Shown piece by piece: positions 42,413 to 49,649 of a DNA stretch of 49,649 nucleotides. The notes under the pieces are model-generated. The model did not search any database. It was not told the DNA's origin and was given only the letters and a program-made list of their open reading frames with translations. Source of the stretch: Acidobacteriota bacterium (GTDB lineage Bacteria > Acidobacteriota > Blastocatellia > Pyrinomonadales > Pyrinomonadaceae); assembly GCA_003222895.1 (NCBI GenBank), contig QHXI01000062.1, positions 1 through 49,649 of the forward strand. The letters are read 5' to 3'. The position numbers and the translations under genes are program-made. Each line of letters starts with the position of its first letter. Position 1 is the first letter of the stretch.

Positions 42413-43723
42413 ATGAATAACACACGGCAGCGCAACACAATTCTGATCATCGCGGCCATCGCGATCGTGGTGTTCGGACTCGCGGTCCTGATTATCTGGC
42501 GTTGGAAAAAATCCGCGGCTGCATCCGAAAAGGAAGTTACGCCGGTTGTCAGCGTCAAAGTCGCCAAAGCCGACAAAGGAGCGATCGCTGCCGAAGTTGT
42601 GGCCGTCGGGACGATCTGGCCGCGCGAGAAAGCCGACGTCAGTGCAAAGGTCAGCGCGCAAATCAGAAAAATGGCGCTGCTGAAGAATAAGTTCGTGCGC
42701 GCAGGCGAAGTGATTGCGGTGCTTGAGTCGCGCGATCTTCAGGCGCAGCGCGCCGAAGCAGTAGCTGCATTGAACCAAGCTCGCGCGGAAGAACGCAGCG
42801 TCGTCACCGGAACGATTCCAAAAACCAACGCCGAAGATCAGAGGGCACTAATGGACGCACGCGCCAAAGTGAACAACGCGCGGGCGACGTACGAACGCCG
42901 GCGGACGCTTTATGAAAAGGGCGGCATCTCGAAAAAAGATTTGGAGGCTTCGCAACTCGATCTCACGACCGCGGAAGACGAGTTACGCCTGCAACAGCAA
43001 ACCGTCGCACTGCGAGCCAGGTCTTTGAATCCAAATGATCGTGCGCTCGCTGCAGCGAAAGTCGCGGAGGCCGAGCAACATCTCGCAACGCTCGATGCGC
43101 AACTCAGCTACGCGACGATTCGCTCACCGATCAGTGGCATCGTTACCGATCAATATCAATACCAAGGTGAGTTCGCGTCGCCGAGCGGCAAGCTGGTTAC
43201 GATCGCCGACACGACTTCGGTGATCGTGAAAGCTCCTTTCTCTGACACCGTCGCATCGCAACTGAAGACTGGCGATTCGGTCAGCGTCGTTCCTACCGAT
43301 ACTTCCGCGGAGGAAATGAAAGGGCAGGTAACATTGCTCAGCCGCTCAAGCGATCCAACCAACCGCACCGTTGAAGTTTGGGTGACGCTCGCGAATGGTA
43401 ATGGTCAGCTGCGCGCGAACGGCGCGGCGCAAGTGAAGGTCTTCGCCAACTCGAAGAGCGACGCGATCATTGTTCCCGTTTCGGCCGTGACGCTGGAAGC
43501 AAGCAACGCCAACGAAGGCACAGTGATGGTTGTCGATGCGCAAAACGTTGCGCATGAAAAGAAGGTGACCGGGGGAATTCGCACCAAAGACAAGATCGAA
43601 ATCGTCGAAGGATTGCAGGGCGGCGAGACCGTCGTCATCGAGGGAAACTTTGCCTTGTCTGACGGAACTAAAGTTGAAATCGCGAAAGATGAAGAGAAGA
43701 AGGAAGAGAAAGATGAAAAGTGA
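42413..43723 (+). CDS. RND efflux periplasmic adaptor (membrane fusion protein)
   Basis: A 436-residue adaptor from ATG 42413 with a single N-terminal membrane anchor (ILIIAAIAIVVFGLAVLIIW). Next come the lipoyl-type half VVSVKVAKADKGAIAAEVVA, an alpha-hairpin (QRAEAVAALNQARAEERSVV to LRLQQQTVALRAR), the second half lipoyl YATIRSPISGIVTDQYQYQG and a beta-barrel and membrane-proximal domain. It links the inner membrane pump to TolC. The C-terminus is Lys/Glu-rich. There is a repeat on each side, and no ribosome site before the ATG. Confidence 0.9.
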   Translation: MNNTRQRNTILIIAAIAIVVFGLAVLIIWRWKKSAAASEKEVTPVVSVKVAKADKGAIAAEVVAVGTIWPREKADVSAKVSAQIRKMALLKNKFVRAGEVIAVLESRDLQAQRAEAVAALNQARAEERSVVTGTIPKTNAEDQRALMDARAKVNNARATYERRRTLYEKGGISKKDLEASQLDLTTAEDELRLQQQTVALRARSLNPNDRALAAAKVAEAEQHLATLDAQLSYATIRSPISGIVTDQYQYQGEFASPSGKLVTIADTTSVIVKAPFSDTVASQLKTGDSVSVVPTDTSAEEMKGQVTLLSRSSDPTNRTVEVWVTLANGNGQLRANGAAQVKVFANSKSDAIIVPVSAVTLEASNANEGTVMVVDAQNVAHEKKVTGGIRTKDKIEIVEGLQGGETVVIEGNFALSDGTKVEIAKDEEKKEEKDEK

Positions 43724-43728
43724 GCCAA

Positions 43729-43892
43729 TTTGGAGTGCGCCGGCAAGCGAAGCGGCGACGGCGCTTTGGATTGATTCTGTTTCTTTTTCTTTCGTGTAAA
43801 TTCGTGCGGGCGGTTTTCGTTTCCCGATTGACAACCACGAAATAACATAAAAAGCGCCGTCGTCGCTTCGCTTTGCCGGCGCACTCCAAAAA
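43729..43892. repeat. Long near-perfect inverted repeat before the RND permease start
   Basis: The left arm, from 43729, starts TTTGGAGTGCGCCGGC and the right arm, ending at 43892, is its reverse complement: about 39 bases with one indel and one mismatch. Between them is an 80-base centre with TTCGTGTAAATTCGTGCGGG. It starts six bases after the adaptor stop and ends two bases before the permease ATG. Confidence 0.92.
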
Positions 43893-43894
43893 GA

Positions 43895-46800
43895 ATGCGG
43901 CTGGCTCAAATCGTCTCAAACCAATCGCGCGCGATTCTGGTAATCGTCGCGTTGCTATGCGCAGCGGGTCTTTATGCCGCGTGGCAACTTCCGGTCGCGA
44001 TTTTTCCGCAGACAGACTTTCCGCGCATAGTCATTATCGCCGATAACGGCGAAGCACCTGCTTCACAAACCCTGGTTTCAGTCACTCGTCCAATCGAAGA
44101 GGCGATGAACGGCGTTCCCGGCATCGCTCGGATCAAATCGAAAACCGCGCGCGGCTCATCTGAAATTAGTCTTTATTTCGATTGGAATGTAAACATCAGC
44201 CAGGTCTTGCAGTTAGTCCAGGCGCGGCTGTCGCAACTCTCGTCGACGCTGCCGCCGACCGCGAAAATTCGCAACGTCGAGCGATTGACGTTCGCAGTTT
44301 TTCCCGTCACCGGCTACAGCCTGACGTCCGACAAACGCGATCAAACGGCGTTGCGCGACATTGCCAACTACACGATTCGTCCGCAGCTCGCGCGCCTGCC
44401 GGGCGTTGCCATCGTCGGCGTAGCCGGCGGTAAGACGCGCGAGTTCCACGTGACGATCGATCCTGATCGCCTGGCCGCGCACAACGTTTCAGTCAATCAA
44501 GTCACCGATGCGATTAAGGCCACGAACGTCATCATCTCGCCTGGATTGATCGAAGAGAATCATCAACTCGAGCTCGCGTTGGTGAGCGGCCAGGCGAGCA
44601 AGCCTGAAGAACTCAATGGCATCGTCGTGGCCACCGTCAACAATGCGCTCGTCACGGTTGCGGATGTGGCCACGGTCACGGGCGGCATCGAACCCGAATA
44701 CACGATGGTGACCGCGGATGGTCATCCGGCCGCACTCGTGAACGTAAATCGTCAACCTGACGCGAACACTGTCGCGGTTGTCGATGAAGTGCAAAGGACG
44801 CTCACCGCAATCCGCGGGCAAATTCCTGGCGACGTCCGCGTCGCGGCTTATTACGATCAATCACTGCTGGTGCGCGACTCGATCAACTCGGTGCGCGATT
44901 CGATCCTTATCGGGTTGCTGTTATCGGTCGTGATCCTCTACGCGTTCCTGCGGAATTGGGGCACGACCTTCGTCGCGATTCTCGTGATTCCGGTGACAGT
45001 GCTGGTCACTTTCCTGGCGATGTGGCTGGCGCACCTGAGTTTCGATCTGATGACGCTGGGCGGGGTCGCGGCGGCGATCGGTTTAGTGATCGATGATGCG
45101 ATCGTCGTCGTCGAGAACATCTATACCCACATGAGCCGCGGCCAGTCGCGCCGTGAAGCTGTACAAAGCGCCGTGTCCGAAATCACGGTCCCGATCATCG
45201 GCTCGACGATTACGCCGGTTGTAGTTTTTCTTCCGCTCACTATTCTCACTGGTGTGACCGGCGTTTTCTTTCGCTCGCTGGCGCTGACAATGTCGGTCGC
45301 GTTGCTGACTTCGCTGGTGTTGGCGCTGGGATTTACCCCGGTGCTGGCTGAAAGATTTGTAAGACCCAAGCGACGCGCGCCGGAAGGCACTGAATCGCCG
45401 GAAGCGGATCCTGAACACGAGCTGACGTTGGATGAACTGGAAGAAGAAGCTGAGTCTGGTCGCGTCCTGCGCGCTGTCGTCACGCGTTACGAGTGGGTTC
45501 TGTCACGCGCGCTCGATCGTCGTTGGATCGTCATCGCGATCATCGCCGTCGTCTTGATCGGTTCGTACTTGCTGTATCGGTCGCTCGGCTCTGAATTCCT
45601 GCCAGAGTTCGACGAGAGCGCGTTCGTGCTCGACTATTGGGCGCCACCCGGCGCGTCGCTCGCAGAAACGGATCGCATGCTTCACGACGTCGAAGAGAAG
45701 CTGATGAAGACGCCGGAGGTCGAAAGTTATTCGCGGCGCACCGGCTTAGAGCTTGGTCTGTTTGTGACCGAGCCAAACCGCGGTGACCTTGCAGTGAAAC
45801 TCAAGCCAGGCCATAAACGCGAAACTGACGAAGTCATTTCCGATCTGCGGCAACAGATAGCCGAGTCTGAACCTGCGCTTGAGATCGAGTTCGTCGGGAT
45901 CGTTCCCGACGTAATCGGCGATTTGGAGGGAAACCCCGAACCAATCGAAATCAAGTTGTTCAGCGAAGACGCGGCGGGGCTGCAGGCGAAAGCTGACGAA
46001 GTCGAAGCCTCGATCAAGAAAATCTCCGGCGTCGTCGATACCAAGAATGGAGTTGTGGTCAGCGGGCCTGCGGTGACTTTCAAAATCGATCCGTTGCGCG
46101 CGGCGCGGTTCGGCGTCACGACTGACGACGTCGCTAAGACTGCGGCCGCGGCGATGACCGGCGACGAAGCGTCGTTCATCCTGCAACAGGACCGCCTGAT
46201 TAAAGTGCGCGTAGTGTTTCCGCCGGATGTGCGATCGTCGCTCGACAAGATGAAGGCTTTACAGGTGCGCTCTTCGTCGGGCCAGTTGTTTCGCATCGAT
46301 CAAGTTGCCGACGTCGATTACGACAAAGGGCAAACCGAAATCGGTCGCGAAAATCTCAGGCAGATCGTATCGGTCACTGGCCGGTTGGAAGGAAAAGATC
46401 TCGGAACCGCGATCGGCGAGATCAGGAATCAATTGAGCAAGGACGTAAAGCTCCCGCCCGGCATGACGATCGAATACGGCGGCTTGTATCAGGAGCAACA
46501 ATCAAGTTTTCGCGAGCTGTTAATCTCTCTGATCCTTGCCGTGATGCTTGTCTTTATCACTTTGCTGATCGAATTTCGCTCGTTCGCGCATCCAATCGCC
46601 ATCGTCACCGGCGCAGTGCTGGCGCTTGCGGGCGTGCTGCTTGCGCTGTTCATTACCGGCATGACTTTGAATGTCGTCTCGATGATGGGGATGATCATGA
46701 TCGTCGGCATCGTCGCCAAAAACGGAATCCTGATGCTCGATGCGGTCGAGGATCACCTGGCAGCGGGCGATACTTTGCGAGAAGCCTTGCTGCGATCGGG

Positions 46801-47056
46801 ACGCCGGCGTTTTCGTCCGGTGCTGATGACTTCGTTAGCAGCGATGCTTGGCATGTTGCCTTTGGCGTTGGCTTTTGGAGCGGGCTCGGAACTCTTGCAG
46901 CCTCTGGCGATCGCCGTGATCGGCGGATTGACGATGGCTTTACTCTTGTCGCTGGTTGTAACGCCGACGGTTTACGCTATGATGCGCCGGGAAAGTAACG
47001 AGCCTCCGCCATCGATTCATCCTGATCACAACGACGATTTGGTTGCATCGCACTAG
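43895..47056 (+). CDS. RND efflux permease, hydrophobe/amphiphile type
   Basis: A 1053-residue inner-membrane proton-driven pump subunit. It has 12 membrane segments with two large periplasmic loops. The proton-relay helix reads GGVAAAIGLVIDDAIVVVEN, with the two Asp of hydrophobe/amphiphile pumps rather than the pattern of metal pumps (CzcA). It also carries the second-half FVGIVPDVIGDL region and GMIMIVGIVAKNGILMLDAV. An acidic loop (EGTESPEADPEHELTLDELE) is inserted near residue 510. The substrate is unknown. There is no ribosome site, and a long hairpin ends two bases upstream of the ATG, so its translation could depend on that structure. It is the last gene of the pump operon. Confidence 0.92.
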   Translation: MRLAQIVSNQSRAILVIVALLCAAGLYAAWQLPVAIFPQTDFPRIVIIADNGEAPASQTLVSVTRPIEEAMNGVPGIARIKSKTARGSSEISLYFDWNVNISQVLQLVQARLSQLSSTLPPTAKIRNVERLTFAVFPVTGYSLTSDKRDQTALRDIANYTIRPQLARLPGVAIVGVAGGKTREFHVTIDPDRLAAHNVSVNQVTDAIKATNVIISPGLIEENHQLELALVSGQASKPEELNGIVVATVNNALVTVADVATVTGGIEPEYTMVTADGHPAALVNVNRQPDANTVAVVDEVQRTLTAIRGQIPGDVRVAAYYDQSLLVRDSINSVRDSILIGLLLSVVILYAFLRNWGTTFVAILVIPVTVLVTFLAMWLAHLSFDLMTLGGVAAAIGLVIDDAIVVVENIYTHMSRGQSRREAVQSAVSEITVPIIGSTITPVVVFLPLTILTGVTGVFFRSLALTMSVALLTSLVLALGFTPVLAERFVRPKRRAPEGTESPEADPEHELTLDELEEEAESGRVLRAVVTRYEWVLSRALDRRWIVIAIIAVVLIGSYLLYRSLGSEFLPEFDESAFVLDYWAPPGASLAETDRMLHDVEEKLMKTPEVESYSRRTGLELGLFVTEPNRGDLAVKLKPGHKRETDEVISDLRQQIAESEPALEIEFVGIVPDVIGDLEGNPEPIEIKLFSEDAAGLQAKADEVEASIKKISGVVDTKNGVVVSGPAVTFKIDPLRAARFGVTTDDVAKTAAAAMTGDEASFILQQDRLIKVRVVFPPDVRSSLDKMKALQVRSSSGQLFRIDQVADVDYDKGQTEIGRENLRQIVSVTGRLEGKDLGTAIGEIRNQLSKDVKLPPGMTIEYGGLYQEQQSSFRELLISLILAVMLVFITLLIEFRSFAHPIAIVTGAVLALAGVLLALFITGMTLNVVSMMGMIMIVGIVAKNGILMLDAVEDHLAAGDTLREALLRSGRRRFRPVLMTSLAAMLGMLPLALAFGAGSELLQPLAIAVIGGLTMALLLSLVVTPTVYAMMRRESNEPPPSIHPDHNDDLVASH

Positions 47057-47085
47057 AGCATGAACACACGAAAAGGATTCGAACG

Positions 47086-47550
47086 ATGACATTGACAAGG
47101 ATTTCACTCGTCGGGCTGGCCACGGCCCTTGCTTTTTCAGTCGCGCACGCGCAAGAGAGGAAGATTAAACGCGCGCAACTTCCGCCGGCAGTTGAGAAAA
47201 CTGTCGCGACTGAAAGCCAGGGAGCGACAATTAAAGGATTCGCGACCGAAATTGAGCACGGAACGAAATTCTACGAAGCTTCACTGGTCGTCGACGGTCG
47301 CACAAAAGATATTCTAATCGACCGCACCGGCAAGATCGTTGAGGTGGAACAAGAAGTACCGATGGATTCGCTGCCCGCGTCGGTTCAGGATGCGTTAAAG
47401 AAAGCCGCCGGCACGGGAACGATCACCGTGATCGAATCGTTAACCAAGAATAATAAATTGGTCGCTTACGAAGCCCAGGTGAAGCGAGGCCCGAAGCGAT
47501 CAGAGATTCAGGTTGGTCCAAACGGCGAGAAACTCAAGCGACCCGAGTAA
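47086..47550 (+). CDS. PepSY-like exported protein
   Basis: A 154-residue protein with signal peptide (LVGLATALAFSVAHAQ) and two PepSY-like repeats: LPPAVEKTVATESQGATI, EIEHGTKFYEASLVVDGRTK, and LPASVQDALKKAAGTGTI, KLVAYEAQVKRGPKRSEI. Such domains bind or inhibit peptidases or act as small periplasmic ligand-binding modules. Ribosome site AAAGGA lies upstream of ATG 47086. It follows the RND permease by 29 bases and may be in that operon. Function unknown. Confidence 0.8.
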   Translation: MTLTRISLVGLATALAFSVAHAQERKIKRAQLPPAVEKTVATESQGATIKGFATEIEHGTKFYEASLVVDGRTKDILIDRTGKIVEVEQEVPMDSLPASVQDALKKAAGTGTITVIESLTKNNKLVAYEAQVKRGPKRSEIQVGPNGEKLKRPE

Positions 47551-47580
47551 TCCATTAGACTCGGCAGAAAGGAACAAATC

Positions 47581-48591
47581 ATGATTGGCATAAAAGGCAT
47601 GTTGGCGTTGGCGGCGGCGATTCTATTCTTTCAAACCAGCACCGGTTACAAACTGGAAACCCGCTATCCGGTTCCCGGCAACGGCGGTTATGATTATCTG
47701 TACATCGACAGTGGCGCGCGACGGCTCTATCTTTCGCACGGCACGCAGGTCGACGTGATCGATCCCGACAACGGAAAGTTGATTGGAACGATCGCCGACA
47801 CGCCGGGTGTTCACGGCATTGCTATCGCTTCGGAATTCAAACATGGATTCACGAGCAACGGCCGCGAGAACAAAGTTTCGATGTTCGATCCAACCACGCT
47901 TCAGCTCATCAACAAGATCGATGTCGGCAAAGGGCCGGATGGAATCTATTACGATCCCGGCACGAAACGCGTGTTCACGAACAATCACGGCTCGCACGAC
48001 ATTTCGGCAATCGACGCCAAGTCTGGACAAGTGATCGGAACAGTCAAGGCTGAGGGCGACGGCGAAGAGGCAGTGGTTGCCGACGGCATGATTTACGTGA
48101 ACAGCGAAGACACTAGTGAAGTCATTGTCTTCGATCCCAAATCGCTGGAAGTGAAGCACCGTTTTCCGATCGGAGTCGCCAAGGCGCCCACCGGTCTCGC
48201 TTACGACGCAAAGACGAAGCGGCTGTTCATCGGCTGTAACAACGACCCGAAGATGGTTGTGATGGATGCGACGTCCGGCAAAGTGATTACTAGCTTTCCA
48301 ATCGGGCGCGGCGTGGATTATGCTGCTTTCGATCCCCAGGCCAAACTGATTTTCTTCTCTTGCCGCGAAGGCGTGTTAAGCGTCTTTCACGAAAAGTCCG
48401 CTGACGAATATGAAGACGTCGGACCGGTAAAGACTCAGACAGGCGCGCGCACGATGGCTTTCGATCCAAAGACGAAGAAAATTTTCTTAAGCACGGCTGA
48501 GTACATCGAAACCCCAGCAGCAACTCCCGGCGGACGGCCGCAGCGCAGGGTCAAACCCGACACGTTCGTAGTGCTGGTCGTCAGCAAGTAA
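47581..48591 (+). CDS. YncE-like beta-propeller protein
   Basis: A 336-residue exported propeller. After a short hydrophobic leader (MLALAAAILFFQTST) it has YVTN-type blades: DYLYIDSGARRLYLSHGTQV, GVHGIAIASEFKHGFTSNGR, GIYYDPGTKRVFTNNHGSHD, GLAYDAKTKRLFIGCNND and so on. YncE-type propellers bind ligands or DNA in the periplasm; the role here is unknown. AAAGGA lies eight bases before ATG 47581. It is probably co-transcribed with the PepSY-like gene. Confidence 0.85.
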   Translation: MIGIKGMLALAAAILFFQTSTGYKLETRYPVPGNGGYDYLYIDSGARRLYLSHGTQVDVIDPDNGKLIGTIADTPGVHGIAIASEFKHGFTSNGRENKVSMFDPTTLQLINKIDVGKGPDGIYYDPGTKRVFTNNHGSHDISAIDAKSGQVIGTVKAEGDGEEAVVADGMIYVNSEDTSEVIVFDPKSLEVKHRFPIGVAKAPTGLAYDAKTKRLFIGCNNDPKMVVMDATSGKVITSFPIGRGVDYAAFDPQAKLIFFSCREGVLSVFHEKSADEYEDVGPVKTQTGARTMAFDPKTKKIFLSTAEYIETPAATPGGRPQRRVKPDTFVVLVVSK

Positions 48592-48620
48592 TCGCTCTAC
48601 AAAGCAACAAAGGAAGTACC

Positions 48621-49511
48621 ATGAGATTTACCAGAAGTTCGAATTACCATCTCAGGATTACTGTGTTCGCAATCCTGATCCTGACTGCAGTCGGCGCGCG
48701 CGCGCAAACGCCTTCGCCTTCGCCTTTACCAACGCCTAGCGCTTCAGCCACACCTACGTTAGAAAGCCAATTCTTCAAAAACGTCCTTCGCGATCAGAAA
48801 GCAATTTGGACTGCCCCGTTTCATCTGCGATTGCATGACGCACGTTGGCTGGCGCCGCTAGGATTGGGAACGGCGGCGTTGATCGCAACGGACCAGCGCA
48901 CCGGCGATGAAATAGCTGAGTCGAACAAACCACTCAATGCGAGCCGCATCGTGAGCTACGCCGGCTCTGCTTACGGAGTCGGATCGGTTGCCGCAGCTTT
49001 TTATTTGCTTGGCCGGGCAAAGCACGACGACCGCGCGCGCGAGACCGGCATCCTCGGGGCCGAAGCGATAATCGACAGCGCCATCGTGGTGACGGCGGTT
49101 AAAGAGATCACTCAGCGCACGCGACCTTCGGGCGGTACCAGCCGCAGCGATTTCTTCGATGGTGGATCTTCATTTCCATCTGGTCACAGCATCGAGGCGT
49201 GGTCGTTGGCGACGATCGTCGCAAACGAATATCACGATCGCGCCGCGGTGCAAATCGCTGCTTACGGAATCGCGAGCGCCGTCAGCGTGGCTCGATTCAC
49301 CGGTCGCAAACATTATCTGTCCGACGTTTTAGTTGGCAGCGCGCTGGGCTACGGAATTGGTAAGTACGTGTATCACGCACATCATCGCAAGCCTTCAGAT
49401 TCTAGTGGCGATCAAGAAGATTCGCGCCGCTCGAAACGATGGCCGATGATTGCGCCTCAGTACGATCGGCGCGCGCGTGAATATGGAGTGGCGCTGGCGT
49501 GGAGTTTCTGA
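48621..49511 (+). CDS. PAP2-family phosphatase
   Basis: A 296-residue protein with signal peptide/anchor (LRITVFAILILTAVGARA). The three parts of the phosphatase signature are visible: KEITQRTRPSGG (KxxxxxxRP), SSFPSGHSIEAWSL (PSGH) and ARFTGRKHYLSDVLVGSA (SRxxxxxHxxxD type, with Ala in place of Ser). PAP2 enzymes remove phosphate from lipid phosphates such as undecaprenyl pyrophosphate or phosphatidic acid. AAAGGAAG precedes ATG 48621. It is the last gene of the run that starts with TolC. Confidence 0.88.
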   Translation: MRFTRSSNYHLRITVFAILILTAVGARAQTPSPSPLPTPSASATPTLESQFFKNVLRDQKAIWTAPFHLRLHDARWLAPLGLGTAALIATDQRTGDEIAESNKPLNASRIVSYAGSAYGVGSVAAAFYLLGRAKHDDRARETGILGAEAIIDSAIVVTAVKEITQRTRPSGGTSRSDFFDGGSSFPSGHSIEAWSLATIVANEYHDRAAVQIAAYGIASAVSVARFTGRKHYLSDVLVGSALGYGIGKYVYHAHHRKPSDSSGDQEDSRRSKRWPMIAPQYDRRAREYGVALAWSF

Positions 49512-49512
49512 A

Positions 49513-49649
49513 TCAGCGACGCTCCTGCGTCTTCCGTAGGGTCTCGATGAACTTCTGATCGGTGAATTTCGCGGCGCCGGCTTTGGTCAGCGTCTTCAGC
49601 TCACTGAATAATTTCTTGTCGACCTCTTTGAAGTTGAAGCACGATTTGC
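49513..49649 (-). CDS. C-terminal part of an unknown protein, convergent with the PAP2 gene
   Basis: The minus-strand frame is open from the window edge to TGA 49513-49515. The 44 visible residues read KSCFNFKEVDKKLFSELK, then KFTDQKFIETLRKTQERR. It looks like the end of a small globular protein, perhaps a DUF1801-like one (KSCFNFK followed by alternating helical segments), but this is a guess. It ends one base from the PAP2 stop. Confidence 0.5.
   Translation of the reverse strand, partial: KSCFNFKEVDKKLFSELKTLTKAGAAKFTDQKFIETLRKTQERR

Noticed and set aside
42241-43892. Small genes hidden in the gaps of the efflux operon
   Set aside because: The gaps are fully accounted for by inverted-repeat arms and short centres without open frames of family sequence.
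45727-46296. 189-codon minus-strand frame opposite the RND permease
   Set aside because: The permease is full length and well conserved there; the shadow has no ribosome site or family motif.

Overview
The window looks like a stretch of chromosome from a Gram-negative bacterium, most likely an acidobacterium of the class Blastocatellia. This is inference from gene content: a secreted VWA protein of the type expanded in Acidobacteria, a large tricorn-like protease, an LPS heptose pathway, beta-lactamase-fold secreted hydrolases and a very dense set of intergenic palindromic repeats. Base composition is moderately GC-rich. TTG and GTG starts are common (heptokinase, ParE-like toxin, helicase, tricorn-like protease, peroxiredoxin, kynureninase-like enzyme). 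No phage, plasmid or transposase gene is visible.

Layout. 1-1373: end of a heptosyltransferase and a heptose-7-phosphate kinase (LPS core). 1396-8607: PBP4-type carboxypeptidase, a ParE-type toxin-antitoxin pair with a frameshifted toxin, DinB-family protein, a DapF-family epimerase lacking both catalytic cysteines, AraC-type regulator, LACTB-like serine hydrolase and a PQQ-like propeller lipoprotein. 8669-10919: bicupin, then a compact restriction-modification unit whose methyltransferase is fused to a DUF433 antitoxin-like domain. 10922-15960 (minus): kynureninase-like PLP enzyme, SDR, APC permease, and a dienelactone hydrolase fused to an NTF2-like domain. 16159-20652 (minus): antitoxin, frameshifted toxin and a 1344-residue AddA-like helicase-nuclease in a tight cluster; then tRNA-Arg(ACG). 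20939-29489: VWA protein, small zinc-ribbon membrane protein, tricorn-like protease, a YggX/peroxiredoxin/hypothetical cluster, thiolase. 29519-33098: PD-(D/E)XK nuclease-like protein and a second, divergently arranged restriction-modification pair. 33119-37487 (minus): CbbQ/NorQ-type MoxR ATPase, HicB-like protein and CbbO/NorD-type VWA protein. 37715-49511 (plus): mnmA, sppA, a TolC-adaptor-RND efflux operon, PepSY-like protein, YncE-like propeller, PAP2 phosphatase. The window ends in a truncated minus-strand gene.

The most unusual signal is the repeat population. At least six kinds of palindromic or low-complexity element fill the gaps, often touching start or stop codons. Similar elements also lie in frame inside four otherwise intact proteins (helicase-nuclease, thiolase, nuclease-like protein, CbbO/NorD-like VWA protein), and another forms the C-terminal tail of MnmA. 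This resembles Rickettsia palindromic elements that insert into coding genes. Other points of interest are the DUF433-methyltransferase fusion, the Cys-to-Ser DapF, and two toxin genes each broken by a single-base shift beside an intact antitoxin.
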